DNA of 64,000 nucleotides from Trichomonas vaginalis G3 (taxonomy: Eukaryota > Parabasalia > Trichomonadida > Trichomonadidae). The stretch spans positions 11,190,082-11,254,081 of the forward strand of contig NC_067207.1 of the NCBI RefSeq assembly GCF_026262505.1, in the 5' to 3' direction. Position numbers and translations under genes: made by a program. Numbering within the stretch: the first letter of the stretch is position 1; each line of letters opens with the position of its first letter. Of this stretch, positions 8,408-17,216 are shown piece by piece. The notes below the pieces were generated by a model. That model was not told the origin of the DNA and did no database searches. It was given only the letters and a program-made list of their open reading frames with translations.

Positions 8408-9226
8408 ATGAATTTTACAAAACCACCGTTACCCTTCTTTGGAAATAAGAGTAGATGTAAAGATATTCTATTGAGAGAACTTAAGAAACTACCGAATGGT
8501 CTAACATTTGTAGATTTGTTCGGTGGAAGTTTCTATATATCTCATTTGTGCCATACTGTATTTCCTGACTCAAAGATTATATGCAATGACTTCGACAACT
8601 ATATGAACCGTCTCAAACATATACCAGACACAAACAAAATATTGAGTGAGTTGAAAGAAAAGATACCTATAGGTAAGATGGAACGTATACCATTAGATAA
8701 GAAAAATATTGTCAGAGAGGTTTTGAAAAAAGCAGAATATATAGACTGGGATAGTATATCTGCTAGACTTTTATATAGTGGTTCTATAAGAGTTCATGAC
8801 ATTGAAACACTTATGTCAAACGTTTTATATCTTAACTATACAAAGGTTTTCAAAGAGAACATAGAAAAATATACTGAGGGTATAGAGTTTGTGAGATGTC
8901 ATTGGACAGAGTTGTATGAAAAATATAAAAACAAGGAAAATGTTTTCTTTATAGTAGACCCACCGTTCTATAACACATACGATTTTCAATACCAAGTAGA
9001 CTGGACTTTGAGAGACTCTTTAGAAACTTTAGACGTTTTACATAACCATCCATGCTTTTACTTTACATCCGATAAAAGTGGTTTGGAAACCGTTATGAGA
9101 TGGTTAGACGACATACATGACTATGAGTTTAGATACGATAAGATAGAATATGAGAGAGGTCCTATAAACCGGAAAAAGTGTCATAACAAAGAAATTTTAT
9201 TGGTAAGTAAATGTGGTTTGAAATAG
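8408..9226 (+). CDS. DNA N6-adenine methyltransferase, D12 (Dam) class
   Basis: A 272-residue protein in the usual size range of Dam-type enzymes. It opens with PPLPFFGNKSRC, the family's substrate-loop start, then FVDLFGGS (S-adenosylmethionine motif I) and DPPF (catalytic motif IV, normally DPPY). It would put methyl groups on adenine in DNA. T. vaginalis is known to carry N6-methyladenine and Maverick-related methylases. The start at 8408 follows ATTTTTATTATTG and TATAAAATG, the Maverick promoter pattern. It is the first gene inside the left end and looks whole. Confidence 0.9.
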   Translation: MNFTKPPLPFFGNKSRCKDILLRELKKLPNGLTFVDLFGGSFYISHLCHTVFPDSKIICNDFDNYMNRLKHIPDTNKILSELKEKIPIGKMERIPLDKKNIVREVLKKAEYIDWDSISARLLYSGSIRVHDIETLMSNVLYLNYTKVFKENIEKYTEGIEFVRCHWTELYEKYKNKENVFFIVDPPFYNTYDFQYQVDWTLRDSLETLDVLHNHPCFYFTSDKSGLETVMRWLDDIHDYEFRYDKIEYERGPINRKKCHNKEILLVSKCGLK

Positions 9227-9342
9227 GACTACTTGTTTTAGGTTTTTTCCATTGTGTCATTTACTTATTTGACGTGGCAGAAAGATATAGAGAATATGAA
9301 GATGAACCAATACCAGCAAATGTTCAGCACATGTACTCGTAA
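9211..9342 (+). CDS. Short single-pass membrane protein
   Basis: A 43-residue frame overlapping the end of the methylase by 16 bp. It starts with a hydrophobic segment (MWFEIGLLVLGFFHCVIYLF) and ends with an acidic soluble tail. AGTAAATG at the start fits the TAAATG leader pattern. It is too short to assign; a small virion or membrane factor is possible. Confidence 0.45.
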   Translation: MWFEIGLLVLGFFHCVIYLFDVAERYREYEDEPIPANVQHMYS

Positions 9343-9365
9343 GAGATATTTTTATCTAATATTAA

Positions 9366-9728
9366 ATGGACGCACAGAACTTAGCGAATGCACAGCAACC
9401 TGGACAACCAAACCCAGAGAATATTCCAAATGAAGTTAGAATACAAACTGCAATGGCAAACTATGGTCAAGTGCCAACAGATGTACAAATGCAAACTGCC
9501 ATGTCAAATGACGCTGCGTTAGGTTTGCCACCATGGTATGCAAATATGAGATGGAAAGAGTTTTATACAAACCCTGAAGTGGGATATAAACAACTCTATG
9601 CAGATGACGCGAACACAGGAGTTGACCCAGAGTATGTTTTCTACCAGAGGAGAAATAGAATGTATGAGCTCCAGTTAAAGAATGCAATGGAACTCAGAAG
9701 GAAACGTAAGAGACTAGGCGGACATTAG
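9366..9728 (+). CDS. Unknown N/Q-rich Maverick protein
   Basis: A 120-residue protein with an N/Q/P-rich start, an internal imperfect duplication (RIQTAMANYGQVPTDV then MQTAMSND) and a strongly basic C-terminus (RRKRKRLGG). The promoter is TATTTTTATCTAATATTAAATG. The family is not recognised. The basic tail suggests DNA or nuclear contact. It sits in a run of three small plus-strand genes. It looks whole. Confidence 0.65.
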   Translation: MDAQNLANAQQPGQPNPENIPNEVRIQTAMANYGQVPTDVQMQTAMSNDAALGLPPWYANMRWKEFYTNPEVGYKQLYADDANTGVDPEYVFYQRRNRMYELQLKNAMELRRKRKRLGGH

Positions 9729-9746
9729 ATTTTTACATATAGTAAA

Positions 9747-10025
9747 ATGGGTTTCTTTGGAAGAATAGGAAACTTCTTTTCGAAATGTTGGAAGAGGTAT
9801 ATGGAATGGAATAAATCTGTCGGAAGAGGAATTTGGAACGGAGTCAAAAATATTGGCAAAAGAGTAGGTCAGTTCGTTGGTATTATACCTAAAGACCCTG
9901 AACCAGAAGAACAAGCTCCTGTTATACAACAGCCTGAACCTGCACCACAGTCAAGTTGGCAACCAAATCCAACCTCAACCGTATTAAAAATTATATTTTT
10001 ACCGTTCGATAGTAGTTGTATATGA
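9747..10025 (+). CDS. Small amphipathic protein, possible minor virion component
   Basis: A 92-residue protein. The first 50 residues (MGFFGRIGNFFSKCWKRYME onwards) are amphipathic and Gly-rich, followed by a Pro/Gln linker. The same plan occurs in the protein at 13064-13465. Membrane-active minor virion proteins of adenovirus and related viruses look similar, but I see no sequence match and call it only by style. The start follows ATTTTTACATATAGTAAAATG. The C-terminus may be altered. Confidence 0.55.
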   Translation: MGFFGRIGNFFSKCWKRYMEWNKSVGRGIWNGVKNIGKRVGQFVGIIPKDPEPEEQAPVIQQPEPAPQSSWQPNPTSTVLKIIFLPFDSSCI

Positions 10026-10061
10026 AACTAAGTTCTAAGTAAAACGCATGGTATAATGGAA

Positions 10062-10838
10062 CTATTCTCTTTCTTCCATCTGTAGTAAACCATACTTGAA
10101 AGTCTGAAATACTTCCACTCGGTGGTTCATATAGCTTTGTAGGTTTTTCGTAAAAGTCATTTGCCAAGCATAAAAAAGAGTTTTGTGCACCAGAAAATGA
10201 AGCATGAACGATAATAGCATCTGAGTCGAAAACATTTTCATATGTTCCATTAGGGTTTTCGACTTCATAAAAGTTCGGGGTACTGGATATTCTGCAGGCT
10301 GATTTAACATCCTCAAAAACCTATACCATGCCAAGTTGTTATATTTTGTAGAAATATAAACGTTTTCTCCAAGGTCTTCTATTCTATTGATTTTAACAGT
10401 TGCATTTTTCCTGTCATATAAAATATCGAGATGGTACTCTCCTTCGTCAATGTTGTACTGTTTTGCATATTCGAGATAGATATCGTTTATTTTTTCTTGA
10501 AAAGCTTGAAGAGTTGTTTCTAAGTTTACAAGCAAACTAACTTGTAAAAGTTTTCCCTGTTCAAATTTCTCATACGTACGTTTTTCTTTGTTATAGTATC
10601 GAATTTCAAAACCGACCGTAAATGGGAAACCATGTATGGCTTCTGAAATGAACTTCATTCTACGAAAGCCAATAGCTTTTGTGACGGATGGGTCTCTTAA
10701 CCATCTTAACGGGTAGTCAAACCGATAGCCTTCATGTTTTACGGTCTCTGTCTCAAACTTTTGACCGACATTCGTAAAAAGTTCATCTAATGGTTTAGTT
10801 GTAGCAACTCTTGAATTTTCTTTTTCTATTGAAAGCAT
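10062..10838 (-). pseudogene. Maverick family F protein, first copy
   Basis: It starts MLSIEKENSRVATTKPLDELF and is a clear paralogue of the gene at 17217, which has the same MLxxEKxxxxVAxTKPLD start and FRFDYPxRWLxxPSxxKAIGFRR block. The function is unknown; length and aromatic content suit a beta-rich structural protein. It is divergent to the fibre gene with only 18 bp between starts, so the two could be expressed together. It looks broken, with about one break. Confidence 0.65.
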
Positions 10839-10856
10839 ATTTTATCTAGAATAAAA
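10839..10856. promoter_or_regulatory. 18-bp dyad promoter between two start codons
   Basis: The whole spacer is ATTTTATCTAGAATAAAA, nearly its own reverse complement, centred on TCTAGA. The spacer at 29723-29740 has the same length and near-identical sequence between unrelated genes. Confidence 0.6.
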
Positions 10857-12092
10857 ATGTCAAATGAAACAGCGTCTATGAGAGAGATACAACACAACCG
10901 ACAACTCATTTTGCAAGCTCTAAATAAGAACACAACAAACTTTTCAAACTATTCTAAGATATCTGAGTCATTGAAAGAAGGAAACTTAAAACTGACGATA
11001 AACCCAATGACAGACGAGTTTCTGTTTCAAGACAGTAAGAACCATACTGTTTGTATAAATCCAACAAAAGGAACTTTAAACGAGAAACCTATAGATGAAC
11101 TTCTTTTGAAGGCAGATATTGACAACAAAGCTGACAAAGAGTATGTCATTGAAAAAGTTCAAGAAGAACATGACAGAGCAGATGCAACATATGCAACAAA
11201 AGAGGATGTTGAAAAGAAAGCAGATAAAACATATGTTAACGATGAGTTAGCATGTATGGCTAGTGCGTTAGTGAAGAAGGCAGATAAGGAATATGTGGAT
11301 GAAAAAGACAATGAAATTAAAGAAAGGGTTGAATGGTATAATGAACGGACATCGAAGATTTTAAAAACGAAAGCTGATACAGGATGGGTTTCAGGGTGTT
11401 TAGACCTTAAAGCGGATAAGAACCATACACATACAAGTTTTACAACTTTTACAGCAGATGATATAATATTGAACTTTGACCTTGGTTCAAGTGCACCATT
11501 AGAAAATCCAAGTACAAGCGTAAAAGATACTCTTAACATTTTAGATAAGAGTTGCAGGAATATCGAAGATCATACCAGAAACTTTGAAGCATACGAACTA
11601 CCAGCAATGTTAGATAAGAAAGCTGACAAAACAGAGCTTCAAACGTTAAAGACAGAAATACTTCAAACACTATATCCTATAGGTTCTATTTACACGTCAA
11701 TGAACTCTACCAGACCAGAAGTAGTACTTGGTCTCGGAACTTGGACTCAAATAGTCGACAGGTTTTTGTATTGTGCAAACTCTTCAAAGGAAACAGGTGG
11801 AAGTAAAACGATTTCAGGTGAAAACTTACCTGCGCACAGTCACTACGTAAGTTTAACTACATCTCGAGAAGGTGGGCATAAGCATAGATATTGGGATTGG
11901 ACAGGAATGACAAAAGGTAAAGGATATGATGTTAAAAACGACGTTCAGTTTGCTATAAATTGTTTCCTGAGTAACACTGAGGAAGGAGGAAACCATACAC
12001 ATTTCGTTTCAGGATATACGCAAACAACGGGACAAAGTAAAGACTACATGCCACCTTACATGACAGTTTACGCATGGTATAGAATTGCTTAG
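10857..12092 (+). CDS. Fibre protein with phage-type tail-collar head
   Basis: A 411-residue protein. The middle (about residues 85-190) has repeated KADKxYVxE/D units, typical of trimeric phage fibre shafts. The C-terminal third has YPIGSIYTSMNSTRP, LGTWTQIVDRFLY, ENLPAHSH and a final MPPYMTVYAWYRIA, the pattern of the phage T4 gp10/tail-collar C-terminal domain. It is probably a receptor-binding spike on the virion. It looks whole. A phage-like fibre on a Maverick suggests exchange with bacterial viruses. Confidence 0.85.
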   Translation: MSNETASMREIQHNRQLILQALNKNTTNFSNYSKISESLKEGNLKLTINPMTDEFLFQDSKNHTVCINPTKGTLNEKPIDELLLKADIDNKADKEYVIEKVQEEHDRADATYATKEDVEKKADKTYVNDELACMASALVKKADKEYVDEKDNEIKERVEWYNERTSKILKTKADTGWVSGCLDLKADKNHTHTSFTTFTADDIILNFDLGSSAPLENPSTSVKDTLNILDKSCRNIEDHTRNFEAYELPAMLDKKADKTELQTLKTEILQTLYPIGSIYTSMNSTRPEVVLGLGTWTQIVDRFLYCANSSKETGGSKTISGENLPAHSHYVSLTTSREGGHKHRYWDWTGMTKGKGYDVKNDVQFAINCFLSNTEEGGNHTHFVSGYTQTTGQSKDYMPPYMTVYAWYRIA

Positions 12093-13047
12093 TCGTCATT
12101 TTCAACTTCTTTAGCATATTCGTCAGGAGTTGTCTTATATTTGTTAGGAACTGTCTTTGAAAGTATACCACCTTGAACTTTGACAAGTTTGAAACGAGGT
12201 CTGACAATAGTAGTTTTATCTTCTGCTTGCAGTCTGTACATTTTGCCATGTTTGCCTAAAACTTCATAATATTCTCTTGTATACTTTCTTCTATTTTTAC
12301 GAACACGAATGTGAGTACCTGTCGGGTACTTGTTGTTGTCATAGTCAATAGTATTTTCATATGGGTCGCGTTTAGGTATTTCTATTTTACTTTGTCACCT
12401 TTCTGAAGTTTGAAGCCCGGCATTCTTTCTTGTTTGTCTCTTTTGACTAAACTATTAAATATATAGTCTTTCTCTAAGTCAGGGTTGTTTTTCATTTCTT
12501 CGGGGGAGTGGTTTCCCAAACCTTTTTGTTTACGGTTATTGTAAATATTTAAAACTTGTCTCATCTTTGCCATGGAGAAGTGTCTATACTTGTCGTCATA
12601 TGACATTTCATTTGCTTCACCACCTTGTGGTTGGTTTAAGTCTCTTAACATTTTTATACAACTGTCAATGACACCAAGAGCAGAATGGTTTTGGTCGACA
12701 ATGAAATATTGGTTTACATTTTTTGAACGTAGATAGTTTTTAATATCGTCTGATTTGAAAGAACTTTCATAGTCAGATGTCAGTTTTGTTGGATGGTATT
12801 TGTCAACGAATATTGTCAAAGCAGTTTTCACATCTAAAATATTTTTGGACCATAATGGTATGGCTTCACAGTATCTTGTGTTTTGACCAACAAATATTAG
12901 CCAATATGGTGGTCCATCTTCTCTATATCTCGGAATGTTTTCCAAGATATCCATAAACCAAGCATTTGGTGTTGAACTAAAGATTTTTACCATGAGTGCT
13001 TTCTTTGTTGCCTTAGAAACATATGGGTCCTTGTTTGAATTCGTCAT
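12089..13047 (-). pseudogene. Maverick integrase (rve family)
   Basis: Reads leftward from 13047. The catalytic core includes WFMDILENI, the strand LTSDYESSF and the helix region before NIYNNRKQKGLGNHSPEEM, the order seen in Polinton and retroviral integrases. A basic C-terminal part follows. It inserts element DNA into the genome. Its end overlaps the fibre stop codon by a few bases, tail to tail. It looks broken, with about one break. Confidence 0.85.
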
Positions 13048-13063
13048 TTTTAACCCATAAGAA
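13048..13063. promoter_or_regulatory. 16-bp spacer between divergent starts
   Basis: The only sequence between the integrase start and the plus-strand start at 13064 is TTTTAACCCATAAGAA. It is the third example in Mav-1 of a divergent pair sharing a promoter shorter than 20 bp. Confidence 0.5.
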
Positions 13064-13465
13064 ATGGGTTTATTTGGCGCATTAGCAGGAGTCGCATCTA
13101 GATTTTTACCCGCAGTGGGAACAATAGCCAGAGGTGCATTTGGAATTGGAAGGAAGATTTTGAGTACATTAGGTATACTGAAAGAGAAAGCACAACCTAT
13201 TATACAAACTGTACAGAAAGGTTGGGAGGTAGCACGAGATGCAGCAAATCTTATTCCAAATCCTGAAACAAGAGGAAAAGTTCAAGGATGGATGGACAAT
13301 GTAGGAAGACAAGCAGGAAACTACTATAACAAAGCAAATGACTACTATAACCAAGCAGGACACTACATGGACCAAGGTGAAAGATTCTTTAACAGAGGAT
13401 ATAACCATGCACAACAGTGGGTAAACAACAACCAACCTCAACCACCTCAAACTTGGGGAATGTAA
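13064..13465 (+). CDS. Amphipathic minor virion-like protein
   Basis: A 133-residue protein. A Gly/Ala-rich amphipathic start (MGLFGALAGVASRFLPAVGT) is followed by a basic helix and a Tyr/Asn/Gln-rich tail. It has the same overall style as 9747-10025. Such leaders suit membrane-disrupting or internal virion proteins; this is inference from composition. It is head to head with the integrase. It looks whole. Confidence 0.6.
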   Translation: MGLFGALAGVASRFLPAVGTIARGAFGIGRKILSTLGILKEKAQPIIQTVQKGWEVARDAANLIPNPETRGKVQGWMDNVGRQAGNYYNKANDYYNQAGHYMDQGERFFNRGYNHAQQWVNNNQPQPPQTWGM

Positions 13466-13484
13466 AATTTTTTACTGAGATGAA

Positions 13485-13640
13485 ATGAACAATACAGCAT
13501 TGAGACAAATGGGTTCAAGATGGCTTTGTCGGCTTCCAGCAGTTACACAACCACGTGTTTGTCAAGTTCTTCCTATACCTCAGGAAGTTTTAGACCGACT
13601 TAAAAAACCTCAACAACCAGTTGAAAACAAACCAAACTAA
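13485..13640 (+). CDS. Small 51-residue Maverick protein
   Basis: The frame starts MNNTALRQMGSRWLCRLPAV and ends in a Pro/Lys-rich tail. The leader ATTTTTTACTGAGATGAAATG is repeated exactly before the next gene at 13660, which supports this start and expression. No family recognised. Confidence 0.55.
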   Translation: MNNTALRQMGSRWLCRLPAVTQPRVCQVLPIPQEVLDRLKKPQQPVENKPN

Positions 13641-13659
13641 AATTTTTTACTGAGATGAA

Positions 13660-14244
13660 ATGACCGAAGAAGTTGAAACGGTAGATTTGACACCACAAAC
13701 AAAAAGTTCAGAACCATTGTCAAAACCTGTCAAAGAACTTACAGATGAAGAGAAAAATTCAATAATAGAAAGTGTGAGGTCTGGAAATACAAACTCTAAC
13801 TACAAAGTCACTTTTCATAAAAATGGAACGGCAAGTATCTCAAAAAAGAAACAGACTCTCACAAATAAAATATTGAAGTCTGAAGGAACTAAAGAGACAA
13901 CAGATGGAAAAGTTTACTTCACTGACCAACAGTTCATTATAGAACATCTCATTGACTTAGAGTCGAAATATTCTAAACTTTACAACAAACACAAAAAGTT
14001 GAAAGGAAAACAAAAACAAATGGCATATGACATTTATGAAGATGTTGACGACACAACTATTCCAGCAAGTGAGGTAAAGTCAGAGGAACCGAAAAGTGAC
14101 GAAAAACCGATAGAAGAAGAAAAACCAAAAACTGAAGATAAACCAAAACCAAAGTTTAGTATTGAAACTAAACCAAGTCAACCTTCATTAGCTGGTATGG
14201 GTTGGCGTCAAAGACTTATGGCAGCAAGTGGTTATGTAAAGTAA
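13660..14244 (+). CDS. Unknown lysine/glutamate-rich protein
   Basis: A 194-residue protein. A central region (KVTFHKNGTASISKKKQ then FTDQQFIIEHLIDLESKYSK) looks folded and ends in a coiled-coil-like helix. The C-terminal 60 residues are Pro/Glu/Lys-rich with a conserved-looking end GMGWRQRLMAASGYVK. Leader identical to the gene before it. The function is unknown; position between virion-type genes and the polymerase gives no clear hint. It looks whole. Confidence 0.6.
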   Translation: MTEEVETVDLTPQTKSSEPLSKPVKELTDEEKNSIIESVRSGNTNSNYKVTFHKNGTASISKKKQTLTNKILKSEGTKETTDGKVYFTDQQFIIEHLIDLESKYSKLYNKHKKLKGKQKQMAYDIYEDVDDTTIPASEVKSEEPKSDEKPIEEEKPKTEDKPKPKFSIETKPSQPSLAGMGWRQRLMAASGYVK

Positions 14245-14245
14245 A

Positions 14246-14395
14246 GAAAAAAATATTTTTTTATTTTATTTGAAATGTACGCTGAGTTTGTTGGAGAAGA
14301 CCGTTGGGAAACTTGTTTGTTAGATGAGAAATATGAAATGGCATACCATTTAAAACAAAATATTTTTAAAAAAACATTTTTTTATTTTATTTGAA
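14246..14395. repeat. Partial duplicate of the HNH gene start and tail
   Basis: The leader TATTTTTTTATTTTATTTGA and the first codons of the HNH gene at 14396 occur twice about 120 bp apart. The first copy passes directly into GGCATACCATTTAAAAC, the sequence that normally follows the HNH stop (14962-14980 and again at 17166-17184). Confidence 0.75.
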
Positions 14396-14978
14396 ATGTA
14401 CGCTGAGTTTGTTGGAGAAGACCGTTGGGAAACTTGTTTGTTAGATGAGAAATATGAAATTCACTGTTGTGAGTCATTTGAAGTCAGAAACAAAAAGACA
14501 AAAAGAGTTTTAAGCGAATGGGAGCAAAATGACGGATATGCTATGATGAGGATGGTGGAAAAAACTATTTTAAACATGTTGTCATTGCAACTCATTTTAT
14601 ACGAACCCTAACAATTTACCTTTTGTAGACCATATAAACCGTATAAGAAACGACAATAGACTTGAAAACTTGCGTTGGGTCACTTGTTCTGAAAACAATA
14701 AGAACAAAAGCAAATTTCGAGATATTGTATTCGAATTTGTCGACGAACTAGAAGATGAAACAATTGAAATTACAGACTATGGTAAGCATACGTTTGAGTT
14801 TTACTACTATAGCGAAGAACAAGACTCTTTCTACTTTTATACCGGCGTAAACTATAGGAAATTACAAGTATGTTTTACTAAGGAAGGCTATGCTTATGTA
14901 AACACTAGAGATACAGATGGAAAACACGTTCGAATACTTCTTAACAAATTCAAGAAGCTATATGGCATACCATTTTAA
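14396..14978 (+). pseudogene. HNH endonuclease upstream of DNA polymerase
   Basis: It begins MYAEFVGEDRWETCLLDEKY, a NUMOD4-like lead-in. An HNH-type stretch follows, ending NRLENLRWVTCSENNKNKSK, and then the C-terminal module EITDYGKHTFEFYYY...YRKLQVCFTKEGYAYV shared with the HNH genes of units A and B. The HNH motif matches phage group-I-type homing enzymes. It sits directly before the polymerase gene, a common target of homing elements in viruses. It looks broken, with about one to two breaks. Confidence 0.75.
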
Positions 14979-15006
14979 AACAGTATATTTTTTTATTTTT
15001 ATAAAA

Positions 15007-17160
15007 ATGCCCCCGTATAGAATGGACAGAAGGTCTGCTAGAATAAAAGCAGAGTTAGAAAGATATGGTTGGAGAGTTTCAAAGAAGTTTAAATATAGGA
15101 AGGGAAGACCCATAAAAGTCTATGACAAACTGGCTGGTCTTCGCTATGAAATGGACTTGGAAACAGCACGCGCAAATTATCCAAACAGACTAGAGAGGTT
15201 AGAAGAAGAACGTCTTATGAACATGCCTTTCTATGTTAATGAACCTCAAGTTGAAGGACACGACGGCTTTGCCAGATTCTACTGGAAACATGACGAACAA
15301 TTGCATCCCTTGAGAAGGAAAAAAGGAAAAGGTGAAGACGCACATGCTCCCATGGAAAGAACAAGATATGCATATGAGAAGTATCGTGAAGTTAGAAGTA
15401 AAATTACTTCTGGCCGAACCTTTACAGTAAACTTTGACGAAGGAAAGAACAAAGAAGGCTTCATGGGTGTACTTGCTGCCATACAAGACGGAAATAAGAA
15501 AGGATACAATCTCAGACTAACAGTAACAGATTTAGATGGTCATATATACTATGCACATGGCAATGTCACAACAGCCGCACAACTTCTTGACGCTTTCAAG
15601 ACTACAAAGAGAGAACAAATGTTTGACTCCGACTCAGATATTTTGAATGCGATTGAAGGAATTGCAAGCGTGAAGTTCGAATGGTATCAACCCAACCCTC
15701 AAGCAGTCAGACAACATGCTGGATACTTCCCGTTCAGAAATAAGTCTGACATTGACTTAACCAGGTATGGAATTTACAATTCAATTGAAAAAATTGTCAA
15801 TGAACCTTGTATTCTTACATGTCTCAGGAACTCTGGTCTTGTTACAGATGAGAAGATGAAGTATCTTGAGTCATGTGTGAAAACAAGGTACATTCTTAGA
15901 GGTCAATTGTCAAAAGTTGCACCGTTGGCAAATGTCAATATCCGAGTCAACATTCCGACTGAGAAAGGTTCTTCACATGACGACTATGTTGTTGACTTCA
16001 AATTGCCATGGTTGAAGATTGTACTTGTCCACAACCACTTCATGTTGAACGAAAGTCTTACAAACCCATTGTTCGGAAAAGGTAAGTGCAACATTGTCAG
16101 AGCTGTTAACATTCTTTTCGAGAAAGGTTTGTTGGAACCAATTCCAGATGACAAGCTGACAGAAACTTTTGTACCAAAAGACGAAACAAACTTTTCATTG
16201 TTAGCAAGACCAAAAGTTGTTCCAGACAAAGTTATAGCACAAAAGAAGTACACAGCTCCAAAAGGAGTTGGATTGTTCGGATACCAACCTGAACCAGAAG
16301 AACTTCCAATGAGGTTGCAAGAACTTCAAGATGCTATAAACAAACTTCCATTGAGACATCCAGTCGACGTCAAATTGTATTGGAGAGCATCAGAGTTAGG
16401 TCAGAAGGTTTTATATGAAACAGGTTGCTTCGACGATGTTTATGAGATAACAGGAGAAGTTTCTCAGAAGATAAGAGACTCGCTTGAATTTCCACGAACT
16501 GGACCCATTGGTTGCGACAAGTTCGACTCATATGAAAAGATATACTATGTCGACCTTAACGCTGCGTACATGAGGTTTGTCCAATATATCCCGACTGGAA
16601 TTCCAAACGAAGATGGTGAGTTCCCGGGAAGGAACTATACAGTTGGAAAAGTCATACAACAAATGTATGATATTAGGAAAGCTTCAAACCCCAAACTTGC
16701 AATGACACTCAAATTGCTTATGAATTCGACATGGGGATATTCCATTAAGAAACCTCAAAAGATGAAGAGTAAACACTATGAGAAGGTCGACAACTTTGTT
16801 GAAAGGTTTTCTCCTTTTGTTTTGAAATACGAGTTCACCGAAGGTCAAAATGGCTTAGTAACCACATTAAAACCTATTGTCGAACATTGGTCTTACCCTC
16901 AGTTCGCAAAGGCAGTCCTTGACAACTACAACAAATTCTTCTCCGAGGTCAAATCCAAAGTGAAGGTTTACTATGAGAACATCGATGCACTCATGACGAA
17001 CGAAGAAGGCTATAACAAACTCATTGAAATGGGAATGGTCGGTGAAAAGATGGGCCTTTTTAAGCTAGACAAGGTATTTTCCGAAGTTCATGTAATATCG
17101 AAAAGGAAGTACTGGGGAATACTTGAAGACGGCACAGAAATAAAACATTGCATGAAATAA
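15007..17160 (+). CDS. Protein-primed family B DNA polymerase
   Basis: A frame of 717 codons from the ATG at 15007, which follows TATTTTTTTATTTTTATAAAAATG. Polymerase motif A is YVDLNAAYM (about residue 513), motif B is KLLMNSTWGYS (about 568), motif C region is VYYENIDALMT (about 655), and KRKYWG near the end fits the KxY motif. It copies the element with a protein primer bound to its ends. It is shorter than typical Polinton polymerases, and motif C departs from the usual DTD core, so activity is doubtful. The frame itself reads through. Confidence 0.85.
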   Translation: MPPYRMDRRSARIKAELERYGWRVSKKFKYRKGRPIKVYDKLAGLRYEMDLETARANYPNRLERLEEERLMNMPFYVNEPQVEGHDGFARFYWKHDEQLHPLRRKKGKGEDAHAPMERTRYAYEKYREVRSKITSGRTFTVNFDEGKNKEGFMGVLAAIQDGNKKGYNLRLTVTDLDGHIYYAHGNVTTAAQLLDAFKTTKREQMFDSDSDILNAIEGIASVKFEWYQPNPQAVRQHAGYFPFRNKSDIDLTRYGIYNSIEKIVNEPCILTCLRNSGLVTDEKMKYLESCVKTRYILRGQLSKVAPLANVNIRVNIPTEKGSSHDDYVVDFKLPWLKIVLVHNHFMLNESLTNPLFGKGKCNIVRAVNILFEKGLLEPIPDDKLTETFVPKDETNFSLLARPKVVPDKVIAQKKYTAPKGVGLFGYQPEPEELPMRLQELQDAINKLPLRHPVDVKLYWRASELGQKVLYETGCFDDVYEITGEVSQKIRDSLEFPRTGPIGCDKFDSYEKIYYVDLNAAYMRFVQYIPTGIPNEDGEFPGRNYTVGKVIQQMYDIRKASNPKLAMTLKLLMNSTWGYSIKKPQKMKSKHYEKVDNFVERFSPFVLKYEFTEGQNGLVTTLKPIVEHWSYPQFAKAVLDNYNKFFSEVKSKVKVYYENIDALMTNEEGYNKLIEMGMVGEKMGLFKLDKVFSEVHVISKRKYWGILEDGTEIKHCMK

Positions 17161-17216
17161 AAAATTGCATACCATTTTAAAACGTTTTTAAAACAGTATA
17201 TTTTTACATATATTAA

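Noticed and set aside
13485-13640. Intron signals near GTATGT and ACTAAC motifs across the window
   Set aside because: Several chance matches exist (for example GTATGT near 22983 and TACTAAC at 6549), but none has both motifs at a fitting distance inside an interrupted gene.
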